64,000 nt of DNA. Origin: Velthaea sp965214335. Lineage in GTDB: Bacteria > Vulcanimicrobiota > Vulcanimicrobiia > Vulcanimicrobiales > Vulcanimicrobiaceae. The stretch spans positions 186,001 through 250,000 of the forward strand of contig CBDCBO010000008.1 in the NCBI GenBank assembly GCA_965214335.1, given 5' to 3'. A program made the translations under genes and the position numbers. The notes beneath the pieces were generated by a model. The model ran no database searches, had not been told where the DNA came from, and saw nothing but the letters and a program-made list of their open reading frames with translations. This document shows, in pieces, positions 25,647 to 34,378 of this stretch. Position 1 is the first letter of the stretch. Every line of letters starts with the position of its first letter.

Positions 25647-27226
25647 TGCTTGCCGACGATGCCGGCGCTGGCGCGACATCGGTAAGCGAGGCCGATCGCG
25701 ACGACACCGGCAACGCCGAGCTCGTGGCTGATGACGGCGCGTTCGCGCGGCCGCGTGTGGCGCTCGCCGGCGATTACGAGCCGGCCGGAGTGCGCCGCGC
25801 GTACCGACTGCCCGATTTAGCGCTATTCGACGTACCGGCCAAGCAGCACGTCGATGAATCGAACCGCGCCACGGTGCTGGAAGATACGCTGGCGTCGTTC
25901 GGCGTCGGCGCGAAAGTTACGCACATCGAGCGGGGCCCGTCGATCACGCGTTACGAGCTCAAGCCCGAGCGCGGGGTCAAAATTTCGCGCATCTCGGCGC
26001 TGACCGACGATCTGGCGCTCGCGCTAGCGGCCACGTCGGTCCGCATCGAAGCCCCGATTCCCGGGAAATCGGCGGTCGGCATCGAGGTGCCCAACGCGAC
26101 CGTATCGATCGTGGCCATCCGCGAGATTCTCGAAGCGCTGCCGCAGCGCGGCACGGTGCCGCCGCTCAATATGGCGCTGGGCAAAGATATCACCGGTCGC
26201 GTCGTCTTCGGCGACCTCGGCAAGATGCCGCATTTGCTCGTCGCGGGCGCGACCGGTTCGGGCAAATCGGTATGCCTTAACTGCATCATCGCGACGTTGC
26301 TCGTGAATGCAACGCCCGATCAAGTGCAGATGCTCATGATCGACCCCAAGCGCGTTGAACTCACGGTGTATAACGGCATTCCGCACCTTATCAAAGAGGT
26401 CATCACCGACGCCAAGCTCGCCGCCGGAGCCCTGTTCGAGATGACCAAGGAAATGGATTCGCGGTACGAACGCTTCGCCAAAGCCGGCGTGCGCAAAATC
26501 GAAGAGTTCAACGCGAAATACCCCGACGAAAAATTGCCCTACGTCGTAATCATCATCGACGAGTTGGCCGATCTCATGCTGATCGCACCGGCCCGGGTAG
26601 AAACGACGATCTGCCGGATCGCGCAGCTCGCACGGGCAACCGGCATTCATCTCATCGTCGCGACGCAGCGGCCATCGGTCGACGTGATCACCGGCATCAT
26701 CAAAGCCAACATTCCGTCGCGGATCGCGTTCGCGGTCAGCTCGCAGGTCGACTCGCGCACCATTCTCGATATGGGCGGCGCGGAACGGCTGCTCGGCCGC
26801 GGCGACATGCTGTATCTACCAATCGACGCGCCCAAGCCGGTACGTTCGCAAGGCGCGCTTGTAACGAGCGCCGAGATCTCGCGCCTCGTCGAGTTCTGGG
26901 CGCGCCAGGGCCGTCCGGAGAACCTGCTCGACGTGGATGTCGTGCCGATCGAAGCCGACGACGAAGCGCGTTCCAACGCCGATCCGCTGTGCTACGACGC
27001 CGCCAAATTCATCATTGCCACCAACTACGCGTCGACGGCTCAATTACAATCGCAATTTTCGATCGGTCATCCGCGCGCCGTGCGGCTGATGAAACAACTC
27101 GAAGATTTTAAAGTGGTCGGCGCGCACGAGGGCACCAAACCACGCAAGATTTTACTCGGGCTCATGGACCTCGAGATTATCGCGCCGCGGCTGGGCAAAT
27201 CCGACAAACAGCCGGAACTGTTTTGA
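25646..27226 (+). CDS. ftsK: FtsK motor and gamma domains (frame-split second part)
   Basis: The ATPase that pumps DNA through the closing septum and resolves chromosome dimers. This frame carries the alpha/beta RecA motor with Walker A VAGATGSGKSVCLN and Walker B YVVIIIDELADLM. VATQRPSVDVITGIIKANIPSRIAF and ILDMGGAERLLGRGDMLY are FtsK hallmarks. A C-terminal winged-helix gamma-like domain (FSIGHPRAVRLMKQLEDFKVVG) follows. The coordinates begin at ATG 25646, which overlaps the stop of the membrane ORF. The same frame is already coding-like from about 25547 (DADETEYVEDPDDEDFEDE), so the natural gene is probably one ORF with a one-base defect. It ends in TTGA overlap with the PAP2 gene. Confidence 0.88.
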   Translation: MLADDAGAGATSVSEADRDDTGNAELVADDGAFARPRVALAGDYEPAGVRRAYRLPDLALFDVPAKQHVDESNRATVLEDTLASFGVGAKVTHIERGPSITRYELKPERGVKISRISALTDDLALALAATSVRIEAPIPGKSAVGIEVPNATVSIVAIREILEALPQRGTVPPLNMALGKDITGRVVFGDLGKMPHLLVAGATGSGKSVCLNCIIATLLVNATPDQVQMLMIDPKRVELTVYNGIPHLIKEVITDAKLAAGALFEMTKEMDSRYERFAKAGVRKIEEFNAKYPDEKLPYVVIIIDELADLMLIAPARVETTICRIAQLARATGIHLIVATQRPSVDVITGIIKANIPSRIAFAVSSQVDSRTILDMGGAERLLGRGDMLYLPIDAPKPVRSQGALVTSAEISRLVEFWARQGRPENLLDVDVVPIEADDEARSNADPLCYDAAKFIIATNYASTAQLQSQFSIGHPRAVRLMKQLEDFKVVGAHEGTKPRKILLGLMDLEIIAPRLGKSDKQPELF

Positions 27227-27858
27227 TCGCCGCGCGCCGCCGAACGCTCGGGCCGGCCGCCCTTCTGTGTGTTGTCTTTCTGAGCGCCTACGTACTTCTA
27301 GGCCGGGCGGTCTCGGCCGTACCGCCGGCGGGTATCGACGCCGCTGCACGTGCCGTTACCGGCGAGGCGCCGGGCATCGCGAGCATGTTCACGGCATCGT
27401 GTTTGTGGCCCGTGTTGACCCTGTACGGCATCGCGGGCTGCGTCATCGCCGGATTCGTTCCGGCCTGGCGTGCGCGAATCGTGTTTTCGATTCTCACCAC
27501 GATCGTCACGTGGCAACTGAGTAACGTGCTCAAAGATGTGTTTGAGCGGCCGCGCCCGAGCTATTGGATCGTGTATCACGAGACAACGTACGCATATTCG
27601 AGCGGGCATGCGATGTTCGCGGTGCTCGTGTACTGGCTGTGGGCGGTGTATATCGCGCGCAGCACGTTGCCGGCGGCCATACGCGTCACTGCGGCGATAC
27701 TCTTAGGCCTTTGGGGCGCCGGCGTAATCTGGTCGCGCTTGGCACTGGGTGCGCATTACCCCAGCGATTTGCTCGGCGGTGTGCTGCTCGCCGGCTTCAT
27801 GCTGGCTGCGGCCACCATCGTTGCAACCCTCGCCGCGCCACGGGCGCGGATCGCGTAG
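27223..27858 (+). CDS. PAP2 family membrane phosphatase
   Basis: A 211-residue integral membrane phosphatase, probably acting on undecaprenyl pyrophosphate or phosphatidic-acid-type lipids on the outer side of the membrane. The three catalytic motifs are KDVFERPRP (about residue 105), SSGHAM (about 126) and SRLALGAHYPSDLLGG (about 164), the last with the nucleophilic His. Six helices are apparent. The start is TTG 27223, overlapping the ftsK stop as TTGA, so the gene is probably translationally coupled to ftsK. A 224-bp gap with no recognised feature separates it from the convergent amidase. Confidence 0.9.
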   Translation: MIAARRRTLGPAALLCVVFLSAYVLLGRAVSAVPPAGIDAAARAVTGEAPGIASMFTASCLWPVLTLYGIAGCVIAGFVPAWRARIVFSILTTIVTWQLSNVLKDVFERPRPSYWIVYHETTYAYSSGHAMFAVLVYWLWAVYIARSTLPAAIRVTAAILLGLWGAGVIWSRLALGAHYPSDLLGGVLLAGFMLAAATIVATLAAPRARIA

Positions 27859-28082
27859 TCGCCGGCCGACGACTGATCAGCCGCGGCCGCTCGACATTCG
27901 CGCGATCGCCGGCAGATGCCACAGGCTAGCGAAGAAACCGTCTTCCCCGTGCAACGTTCGCCCGAGGCACCTGTGCCCGATGTCTACAAACAATCCACGC
28001 GGCACCCGCGACGAAATTGTACCGCCTAGCCGGTGTTCATCGTAAAGGATATTCGTTGTGGCGCCGTTTGCCGAAACGCGCG

Positions 28083-29489
28083 TTATTGCGGCGCGCGCTC
28101 CAGTAGCGTCGGATGCTGCAGATGATGAGCGGTACGCTGTTGGAACCGCTTGCCGATCTGCAAGAGCTTCGCTTCGCCGAAGGCGACCCCGAGGAAAGCC
28201 AGGCCCGACGGCAAGCCGTTTTCGGCTAATCCGTTGGGGACCGTCAGCGCCGGCAAGCCGGCCGCATTGCCCGATGAGATGAGGTCCGGGCCGCCGTCGT
28301 AGCTTGGATACGCCGTGTCGAACGGCACGCCGACCGGCAGCGCGACCGTCGGCAACGTCGGTGCGATCACCGCATCGTAGCTCCCGAACGCGGTCCGCAT
28401 ATCCTCGATCATAAAGACCCGCTGGCGCATGGCATCGATGTAGTCGACCGCCAGCGTCGCGTAGGCAGCATAACCGCCGAGCCGGTCATCCGACTGCTGC
28501 AGCATTCTTGACTTGCCGCTTTCGATCAGCCCGCGAAACGCGGCCGCGCCTTCACCGTTCACGATGGTCCCGATCGCCGCCCCGTACGGATGAGCGGGAA
28601 GTTCGACACCGGTTTCGATGTCGCAAAATTCGCGCAGTACGGCCACCGACGCGTTAAAATTCTTTACGACGCCGGGCATCGTTTTCGCCGTCGCGTTTTT
28701 GACAACCGCGATCCGCGGCCGCCGCGACGTGGCCACGAGCGGCCGATCGACCGCCGTCGGGTCGCGCGGGTCGGCCCCGGCGATCGTCCGCAGCACCGTC
28801 TCGGCATCGCGCGCGCTCCGCGCCATCGGACCGAGTTTGTCAAGCGTCCAGCACAGCGCCATCGCTCCGTGACGGCTGATCCGGCCATAGGTCGGCCGCA
28901 ACCCGGTGATCCCGCACGAAGCCGACGGGTTCAGAATCGAGCCCGACGTTTCCGAACCGACGGCAAAGCCGACGAGTCCGGCACTCACCGCCGCGCCCGA
29001 TCCGCTCGACGAACCGCCGCTCCAATAGCGCCAGTTCCACGGCGTGCGGCCCGGTCCGGTAAACGACGCATCGGCATCGTTGTAGCCAAAACCACCGGCC
29101 AGCTCCACCATCGCGAGCTTCGCAATCAGAACGGCGCCGGCGGCGCTGAGCTTTTGCACGATCGTCGCATCGAAATCGAAATGCTGGTTGCGGTACGGCG
29201 TAGCGCCCCAGGTGGTGGGCGCGTCGGGCGTGGCAATTAAATCCTTGACGCCGTACGGAATGCCGTGCAGCGGGCCGCGGATGGTGCCCCGGCTGCGTTC
29301 CCGATCGGCTCGGCGCGCTTCGCGCAATCCGCGCTCGTGCAGAACCGTGACGACCGCCCCGTACACGTGGCCGTAGGTTTCCAGTCGTTGCAGGTAGAGC
29401 TTGGTGAGTTCGAGCGATGAGATGGTCTTCGCCGTCAGCATCCGCTGCAAGGTAGAGACGTCGGCGAGCGCGATCTCGTGCGGCGTCAA
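28083..29489 (-). CDS. Amidase signature family hydrolase
   Basis: A 468-residue amidase (AS family, relatives of GatA). The Ser-cisSer-Lys triad is visible: Lys82 in GIPYGVKDLI, the cis-Ser in GGSSSGSG (about 160), and the nucleophile Ser184 in GSETSGSI. No GatB or GatC lies nearby and the substrate loop differs from GatA, so a general amidase is more likely than the tRNA amidotransferase. The start TTG 29489 overlaps the stop of the small exported protein (TTGA). No signal peptide is seen in this reading. Confidence 0.9.
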   Translation of the reverse strand: MTPHEIALADVSTLQRMLTAKTISSLELTKLYLQRLETYGHVYGAVVTVLHERGLREARRADRERSRGTIRGPLHGIPYGVKDLIATPDAPTTWGATPYRNQHFDFDATIVQKLSAAGAVLIAKLAMVELAGGFGYNDADASFTGPGRTPWNWRYWSGGSSSGSGAAVSAGLVGFAVGSETSGSILNPSASCGITGLRPTYGRISRHGAMALCWTLDKLGPMARSARDAETVLRTIAGADPRDPTAVDRPLVATSRRPRIAVVKNATAKTMPGVVKNFNASVAVLREFCDIETGVELPAHPYGAAIGTIVNGEGAAAFRGLIESGKSRMLQQSDDRLGGYAAYATLAVDYIDAMRQRVFMIEDMRTAFGSYDAVIAPTLPTVALPVGVPFDTAYPSYDGGPDLISSGNAAGLPALTVPNGLAENGLPSGLAFLGVAFGEAKLLQIGKRFQQRTAHHLQHPTLLERAPQ

Positions 29490-29869
29490 ACGAGCCGCTC
29501 GCCGGCGGTGAAGCGCGCGACCATTTCGTCCGAATTGCGCAATGGCTTTTTCTTCGGATTGAGCACCGCGCCCGCGCGCGAGTCATCGATTTTGCCGGCG
29601 ATGCGCTCGATGTCCGCATCGGTCAACTTCGCATCGAATCGCCGGAACGTAGCAGCGATCGCTAATGCTTCGGAGCTGGGTACGGCGCGCGGCTTGGGTG
29701 GTGAAGACGGCGGCGCGGAGTTGGGGCGTCCCGATTCGGACGGCGCGGCTGCCGCATCGGACGGCGCTGCTCCGGCCGGCCGCAAATCGGCCTGGGCGGC
29801 GACGGTGAATGCAAGAGCGGTGCCCGAAACGGCGGTCAGCGCGGTAAGAAATCCGCGTCGGTTCTTCAT
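29486..29869 (-). CDS. Small Tat-signal exported protein coupled to the amidase
   Basis: A 127-residue protein. Its N-terminus (KNRRGFLTALTAVSGTALAFTVA) has a twin arginine and hydrophobic stretch like a Tat signal, cleaved after about residue 27. A disordered Pro/Ser/Ala linker follows, then a helical C-terminal part (EALAIAATFRRFDAKLTDADIERIAGKID). Its stop overlaps the amidase start. Small exported subunits of this layout (Tat signal, then a short helical region) sit next to amidases or oxidoreductases in several phyla. I do not recognise a named family and infer only that it works with the amidase. Confidence 0.72.
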   Translation of the reverse strand: MKNRRGFLTALTAVSGTALAFTVAAQADLRPAGAAPSDAAAAPSESGRPNSAPPSSPPKPRAVPSSEALAIAATFRRFDAKLTDADIERIAGKIDDSRAGAVLNPKKKPLRNSDEMVARFTAGERLV

Positions 29870-29919
29870 CGCGCGCGACTTGGCGGAGCGCGGTGCCGTT
29901 CCTCCGAAACGCTGGCCCG

Positions 29920-30567
29920 ATGCGTGTTTGGGCGATCGTCTTCATCTGCTGCCTGGTGCCGCCGGCGCTACCCGCACGCGCGCAAGCGGCGACGAGCGCA
30001 TGTCCGTCAACTCCGGCGCGGCCGGCCGAGACACCGAAACTAACGCTGCCGCCGGAAACCAAGATCAGTTCAAAAGCGATCGCGTTCGAGATCGATGTCG
30101 CCAGCGACGGGCACGTACGCGGATTGCAAATGGTGCAAAGTTCGGGCGACGGCGCGGTCGATCTGCTCGTGCGCCAAACGCTGCAAAGCGCATCGTACGA
30201 ACCGCCGCAGGCCGGCTGCGTCGCGTACAGCGGCGGATTGCGGCTGAGCTACGAGCTGCCGCTGGATGCGGCGGCAACGCCGCCGGCCGCACCCGCCAAG
30301 CTCAATACGAACTGCACGCCGTTCGTTACGGCATTTCTGACGCCGATTGCGCGCGACCGCAAACGCACCGGCACCGCGCTAGTCGCCATCGAGCTGGACG
30401 CCGCTGGCACGCGAACAGCCGAGCCCGCCTTGCGCAAAAGCACCGGCTCGCCGGTACTCGACGCGGAAGCGCTGCGGCTTGCGCGCACCGGCCAATATAA
30501 CTTCTTACGTGACAGCTCGTGTGCACCGCAGCCGTTTAGCTATTTGCTCGAACTCACGTTCCAATAG
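29920..30567 (+). CDS. Secreted protein with two TonB-C-like repeats
   Basis: A 215-residue secreted or periplasmic protein from ATG 29920; a GTG at 29893 is also open. The signal peptide is MRVWAIVFICCLVPPALPARAQA. The mature part holds two similar units. Each has an Ile/Ala-Glu/Ile strand (IAFEIDVASDGHVRGLQM; LVAIELDAAGTRTAEPAL), then a helix with Leu-Asp/Val (AVDLLVRQTL; PVLDAEALRLA) and a final strand. This is the layout of the TonB C-terminal domain family. Cysteines are present in both units. It lacks the membrane anchor of TonB itself, so it is probably a periplasmic relative of unknown role. Confidence 0.7.
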   Translation: MRVWAIVFICCLVPPALPARAQAATSACPSTPARPAETPKLTLPPETKISSKAIAFEIDVASDGHVRGLQMVQSSGDGAVDLLVRQTLQSASYEPPQAGCVAYSGGLRLSYELPLDAAATPPAAPAKLNTNCTPFVTAFLTPIARDRKRTGTALVAIELDAAGTRTAEPALRKSTGSPVLDAEALRLARTGQYNFLRDSSCAPQPFSYLLELTFQ

Positions 30568-30569
30568 CA

Positions 30570-30716
30570 TCAGGCGTCATAGATATTTTCGGGCCGGAAC
30601 CGCACCGCTGATCTCAACGCGACCGCGAATGCCGCAAACGCAGCGTTAGAGACCGGCTCGGCGAAGGTAAAGCGAGTTTCGGTGACTGCGTTGCCGTCGC
30701 GACTAGCGAGTTCCAT
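30570..30716 (-). CDS. Possible 48-residue protein downstream of RNase J
   Basis: In the gap between the TonB-C-like gene and RNase J, an ATG at 30714-30716 opens 48 codons ending in TGA at 30570. The start follows GAGGG at about 7 nt. The product begins MELASRDGNAVTETRF and has an amphipathic Ala/Phe-rich middle (NAAFAAFAVALRSAVRF). It starts 32 bp after the RNase J stop on the same strand and could be co-transcribed with it. The size is near chance level, so support rests on the ribosome-binding site, position and balanced composition. Confidence 0.4.
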   Translation of the reverse strand: MELASRDGNAVTETRFTFAEPVSNAAFAAFAVALRSAVRFRPENIYDA

Positions 30717-30748
30717 GTCGCGCCCTCGTCATCGCCGGTTCGGCGAAG

Positions 30749-32458
30749 TTACACTTCCATGACCACCGGGATAACGATCGGCTTGCGGCGCGACCGCTCG
30801 AAAATCGCTTTCGAGAGCCCGTTGCGAATGTGTTCTTTCACGGTGCCGACGTCGCGGATGCCTTCGACCGAACAGTCGTCGAGGATCTGCGTGAGCTTGG
30901 CTTTGAGCTCGTCCATCACGCCGCCCGCTTCCGGCAAATAGAACACACCGCGTGAAACGAGATCCGGCCCGGCGACGACGCGCGCTTCTTCCGCGTCCAC
31001 GGTGACGACGACCATCATGATGCCGTCACCCGCTAAGTGCTTGCGGTCGCGAAGGATCGCATCGCCGACATCGCCGACGCCCGAGCCGTCGACCATGACA
31101 TTGCCGCCGTAGGTGCGACCGACTTTATCGACGGTGTCCTTGGTGAATTGAATCACGTCGCCGTTTTCAATCACGAACACATTGTCGCCCGGAACGCCGG
31201 TTTGGCGGGCCAAGCCGCCGTGCGTGACGAGCATCCGGTATTCACCGTGTACCGGAATGAAGTAATCCGGGCGCACCAAGTTGAGCATCAACAGCAGCTC
31301 TTCTTGCGACGCGTGACCCGACACGTGAGCCATGCCGGTCGAACCGTGAATGACGGTCGCACCGAGCCGGTATAAATTGTTGATCGTCTTCGAGACGCTC
31401 TTCTCGTTGCCCGGGATCGGCGTCGCGCTGATCACGACGGTGTCGCCCGGCACGATGCGCAACTTCTTATGATCGCGCACCGAAAGCCGGGTCAAGGCCG
31501 ACATCGGTTCGCCCTGCGAGCCGGTCGTCATTACCACCACTTGCTCGGCGGGATAGTCGTCGACCGATTCGAGCCGGATCACCATGCCGGCCGGAATGTC
31601 GAGATAGCCGAGCTCGGTCGAGAAGTGCACGACGTTTGAGAGCGAGCGGCCGAGAAACGCGACCTTGCGGCCGAACCGTTGCGCCTGATCGACGACTTGC
31701 TGGATGCGCGGAACGTTGGAAGCAAACGACGTTACGATGATCCGGCCCTTGGCGCGCGCGAAGATGTTCGCGAACGCCTCGCCGACGATGCGTTCCGACA
31801 GCGTATGGCCCGGGCGTTCGGCGTTGGTCGAGTCGGCCAGCATGCACAGCACGCCCTCTTGGCCGACGCGCGCGATCGCGGCAAAATCGGCCGGCTTGCC
31901 GTCGATCGGGGTTTGATCGAATTTGAAATCGCCGGTATGAAAGATGGTCCCGAGCGGCGTGCGGATTGCCAGCGCGCACGCACCGGCCAGGCTGTGATTG
32001 ATGTGAATGAATTCGGTTTCGATGCAGCCATACGAAACTTTGTCACCCGGGTTGACGCTAATTAAGTTCAGTTCGGCCGGCTTATGTTCGCGTAGCTTGG
32101 CCCGAATGAGCGCCAGCGTCAGCGGCGTGCCGACGACCGGAACACCGAATTCGCGCAGCAGATAGGGGATGCCGCCGATATGATCTTCGTGACCGTGCGT
32201 TACGAGCAGCGCGCGAAATTTGGCCGCCCGCTCGCGCAGATACGAAAAATCATTGATGACGATGTCGACGCCGAACATCTCGTCATCGGGAAACATCAGC
32301 CCGCAGTCAACGACGACGAGGTCGTCGTTGGTTTCGATGACGGTCATATTACGACCGATCTCGCCACATCCGCCGAGCGGAATGATCCGGAGGTAGGGTT
32401 CGAGGGGCGGCGGCGGGACGATGAGGGTATCGGGATACGACTGACCGCTAGCTTGCAA
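30749..32458 (-). CDS. rnj: Ribonuclease J
   Basis: A metallo-beta-lactamase/beta-CASP exo- and endoribonuclease of 569 residues that degrades and matures RNA in the cytoplasm. The zinc motif is THGHEDHIGG (about residue 88). HTGDFKFD, the ADSTNAERPG segment, the beta-CASP region and IPVHGEYRML follow in order. The C-terminal domain (LVSRGVFYLPEAGGVMDELK) completes the family architecture. The start is TTG at 32458. RNase J is typical of Firmicutes, Actinobacteria, Cyanobacteria and related lineages, which helps place the organism away from gamma-proteobacteria. Confidence 0.95.
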   Translation of the reverse strand: MQASGQSYPDTLIVPPPPLEPYLRIIPLGGCGEIGRNMTVIETNDDLVVVDCGLMFPDDEMFGVDIVINDFSYLRERAAKFRALLVTHGHEDHIGGIPYLLREFGVPVVGTPLTLALIRAKLREHKPAELNLISVNPGDKVSYGCIETEFIHINHSLAGACALAIRTPLGTIFHTGDFKFDQTPIDGKPADFAAIARVGQEGVLCMLADSTNAERPGHTLSERIVGEAFANIFARAKGRIIVTSFASNVPRIQQVVDQAQRFGRKVAFLGRSLSNVVHFSTELGYLDIPAGMVIRLESVDDYPAEQVVVMTTGSQGEPMSALTRLSVRDHKKLRIVPGDTVVISATPIPGNEKSVSKTINNLYRLGATVIHGSTGMAHVSGHASQEELLLMLNLVRPDYFIPVHGEYRMLVTHGGLARQTGVPGDNVFVIENGDVIQFTKDTVDKVGRTYGGNVMVDGSGVGDVGDAILRDRKHLAGDGIMMVVVTVDAEEARVVAGPDLVSRGVFYLPEAGGVMDELKAKLTQILDDCSVEGIRDVGTVKEHIRNGLSKAIFERSRRKPIVIPVVMEV

Positions 32459-32502
32459 TATGACAACCTTGTATGTGAGCTGAGTCGGCGTGATCGAGGT
32501 GT

Positions 32503-32841
32503 ATGACTTTGACTCTCGCCCGGACGCTGCCCGCTATGTTCGTGCTAATGACTCTTCTGGCTCGGCCGGAGCCTGCCTACTCAAGCGGGGAAGCGCCGCG
32601 AAAGCCGCCCGTCCACGCCTCGACCGCCGACCGCCTCAGCACCTATTCACCGCGCGTGAGGCGCTCGACCATCAATTATCTGCGGCTCAAGCTGCTCGAA
32701 CTGCACGAAGCGGGGCTCGACCGCGCGCGTGCCGCGATCGAACGCCGGTTGAGCATCGACGACCTGTTCACCGAACCGGCGCCGGCGGCCAAGACCGACG
32801 TTTTACGCACCCATCCGCCGCTACCGCAGCGCTCTCCGTAG
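32503..32841 (+). CDS. Small secreted hypothetical protein
   Basis: A 112-residue ORF with a likely signal peptide (ARTLPAMFVLMTLLARPEPAYS). A basic Pro-rich stretch follows, then a helix (NYLRLKLLELHEAGLDRARAAIERRL) and a Pro-rich tail. GAGG precedes the ATG but only by 3 nt. It is 31 bp upstream of the earliest TolC start and on the same strand, so it may be the first gene of the efflux operon. No family is recognised. Confidence 0.55.
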   Translation: MTLTLARTLPAMFVLMTLLARPEPAYSSGEAPRKPPVHASTADRLSTYSPRVRRSTINYLRLKLLELHEAGLDRARAAIERRLSIDDLFTEPAPAAKTDVLRTHPPLPQRSP

Positions 32842-32872
32842 CAAAGAGCGAACGCCTACCCATGCCGAACCG

Positions 32873-34378
32873 TTGGCGTTGCCACGTGCGCTACGCGCGA
32901 CCGCTCCTACGACGGAGGCCTTTCTGATTCAAGTATCGGGCTTGGCCTGTTGCCCGTACCGTCGCTGTAGCGTGCCGCGTGCGATCGTCGCAGCCGGCCT
33001 TGCCGTTTGCGCGTTACTCGCTAGTACGTTTGCTCGCGCCGCAGAGCAACCGCCCATCCCCGCCAACGGGCAGCCGCTCGATTTGCGGCAAGCGGTGATC
33101 TACGCGCTGGATCGCAGCACCGGCATCGCGCAACGGCGCGCGACGCTCGCTAACGATGAAGCGCAATATGCGAAAGACCACCAGACCGAGTACCCGCCGG
33201 TCACCGGATTGCTGCAGAATCAACTCAACCGGCAATCAAACGCGTCGGGAACGCTGGCCCAGTTCAATCTCAGTCCGTCGAGCACGTTCTCGCAAAATAC
33301 CGCCCAGATCGGGTCGCAATGGACGATCTATAACGGCTCGTACAATCAAATTCTGGCCCAGCGTGCCAAGCGCCAAGTCGAATCGGACCGCGCCGATCTG
33401 CAACGCGCGGAACAGCAACTCGCCCAGGATGTCAGTAACGCCTATTACACCGTTTTCGTGCGGCGTGAAACGGTCCGCTTGGATCGAGCCGACCGTTCGT
33501 ATCAAGCCGGTTTGCTCGATGTGGCGCGCAATAACGAGCGGGTGGGACGCGCCGCCGGCGTCGACGTACTGCGCTCGGAAGTCAATGCGTTGCGATCGCA
33601 ATCGACGCTTGCCACCGCGGAGTCCGACGAAGTCACCGCGCGCGAAACCTTGGCCCAGTCAATCGGCGCACCGCCCGATCAAGCATTTGCGTTAACCGAT
33701 GTGTTGCCCGAACCCGCACTGACGGCCGTCCCGCTCGCCGAACTGATTCAAATTGCGGAAAACAACCGCTCGGATATCGCCGGCGCCCAAGCTGCCGTGC
33801 GCAATGCGCGGCTGGCCGACTCGATCGTCGATACCGATCGCTTTCCCGTTATCGCGGTCAACGCCGCGTTCGGTAACCAATATTCTCCGACCCAGACAGC
33901 TTCGATCAACCCGCTGACCGGCCAGGCGCTCCCGCTGACGCGCGGCAATCCGGGCTTCTGGCAAATCGGCGCCAGCGAAACTCTGCAGATCGGCTTCATC
34001 GATTACGGCGCGCGGCGGGCGCAGCATCGAGCGGCGCGCTACGGCATCGAATCCGCGCAAGCGACCTTGGATACAACGCGCTATGCGGTCGAAACCGACG
34101 TTCGCCAAGCGCTGCGCGGCGGCCAAACGGCGGCGGCGAATCTCGTGACCGCGAAACAAGCTGCGGCGCTGGGCGCCGAATCGGCGCGCATCGCGCAGTT
34201 GCAATACCGCAACGGACTTATTTCGCTGACCGACGCGACGCAAGCCGAACGCGACAACCTATCGGCCCAAAACGACTTGGTGAATGCACGCGTAACGTAC
34301 ATCGATGCGATCGTGCGGCTGCGCGTGGCGCTGGGCAACACGGACCCGCTGACGATCGTCGATATGAGGACCCCGTGA
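32873..34378 (+). CDS. TolC family outer-membrane efflux protein
   Basis: The outer-membrane channel of a tripartite exporter. After a signal peptide (IVAAGLAVCALLASTFARA), the mature chain holds the two OEP repeats: long coiled helices rich in Gln, Arg and Ala (AQRAKRQVESDRADLQRAEQQ; AAALGAESARIAQLQYRNGL) and short beta segments (TAQIGSQWTIYNG; GASETLQIGFIDYG). The start is unclear. The longest frame opens at TTG 32873. A strong GGAGG at 32914-32918 has only CTG (32924) or ATT (32927) at proper spacing, and GTG 32972 lies directly before the signal peptide. The stop overlaps the next start as GTGA. Confidence 0.9.
   Translation: MALPRALRATAPTTEAFLIQVSGLACCPYRRCSVPRAIVAAGLAVCALLASTFARAAEQPPIPANGQPLDLRQAVIYALDRSTGIAQRRATLANDEAQYAKDHQTEYPPVTGLLQNQLNRQSNASGTLAQFNLSPSSTFSQNTAQIGSQWTIYNGSYNQILAQRAKRQVESDRADLQRAEQQLAQDVSNAYYTVFVRRETVRLDRADRSYQAGLLDVARNNERVGRAAGVDVLRSEVNALRSQSTLATAESDEVTARETLAQSIGAPPDQAFALTDVLPEPALTAVPLAELIQIAENNRSDIAGAQAAVRNARLADSIVDTDRFPVIAVNAAFGNQYSPTQTASINPLTGQALPLTRGNPGFWQIGASETLQIGFIDYGARRAQHRAARYGIESAQATLDTTRYAVETDVRQALRGGQTAAANLVTAKQAAALGAESARIAQLQYRNGLISLTDATQAERDNLSAQNDLVNARVTYIDAIVRLRVALGNTDPLTIVDMRTP

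Noticed and set aside
27916..28029. 38-codon plus-strand ORF in the convergent gap between PAP2 and amidase
   Set aside because: It has an ATG but no ribosome-binding site, and its composition is not clearly protein-like; it is within chance length for this GC content.
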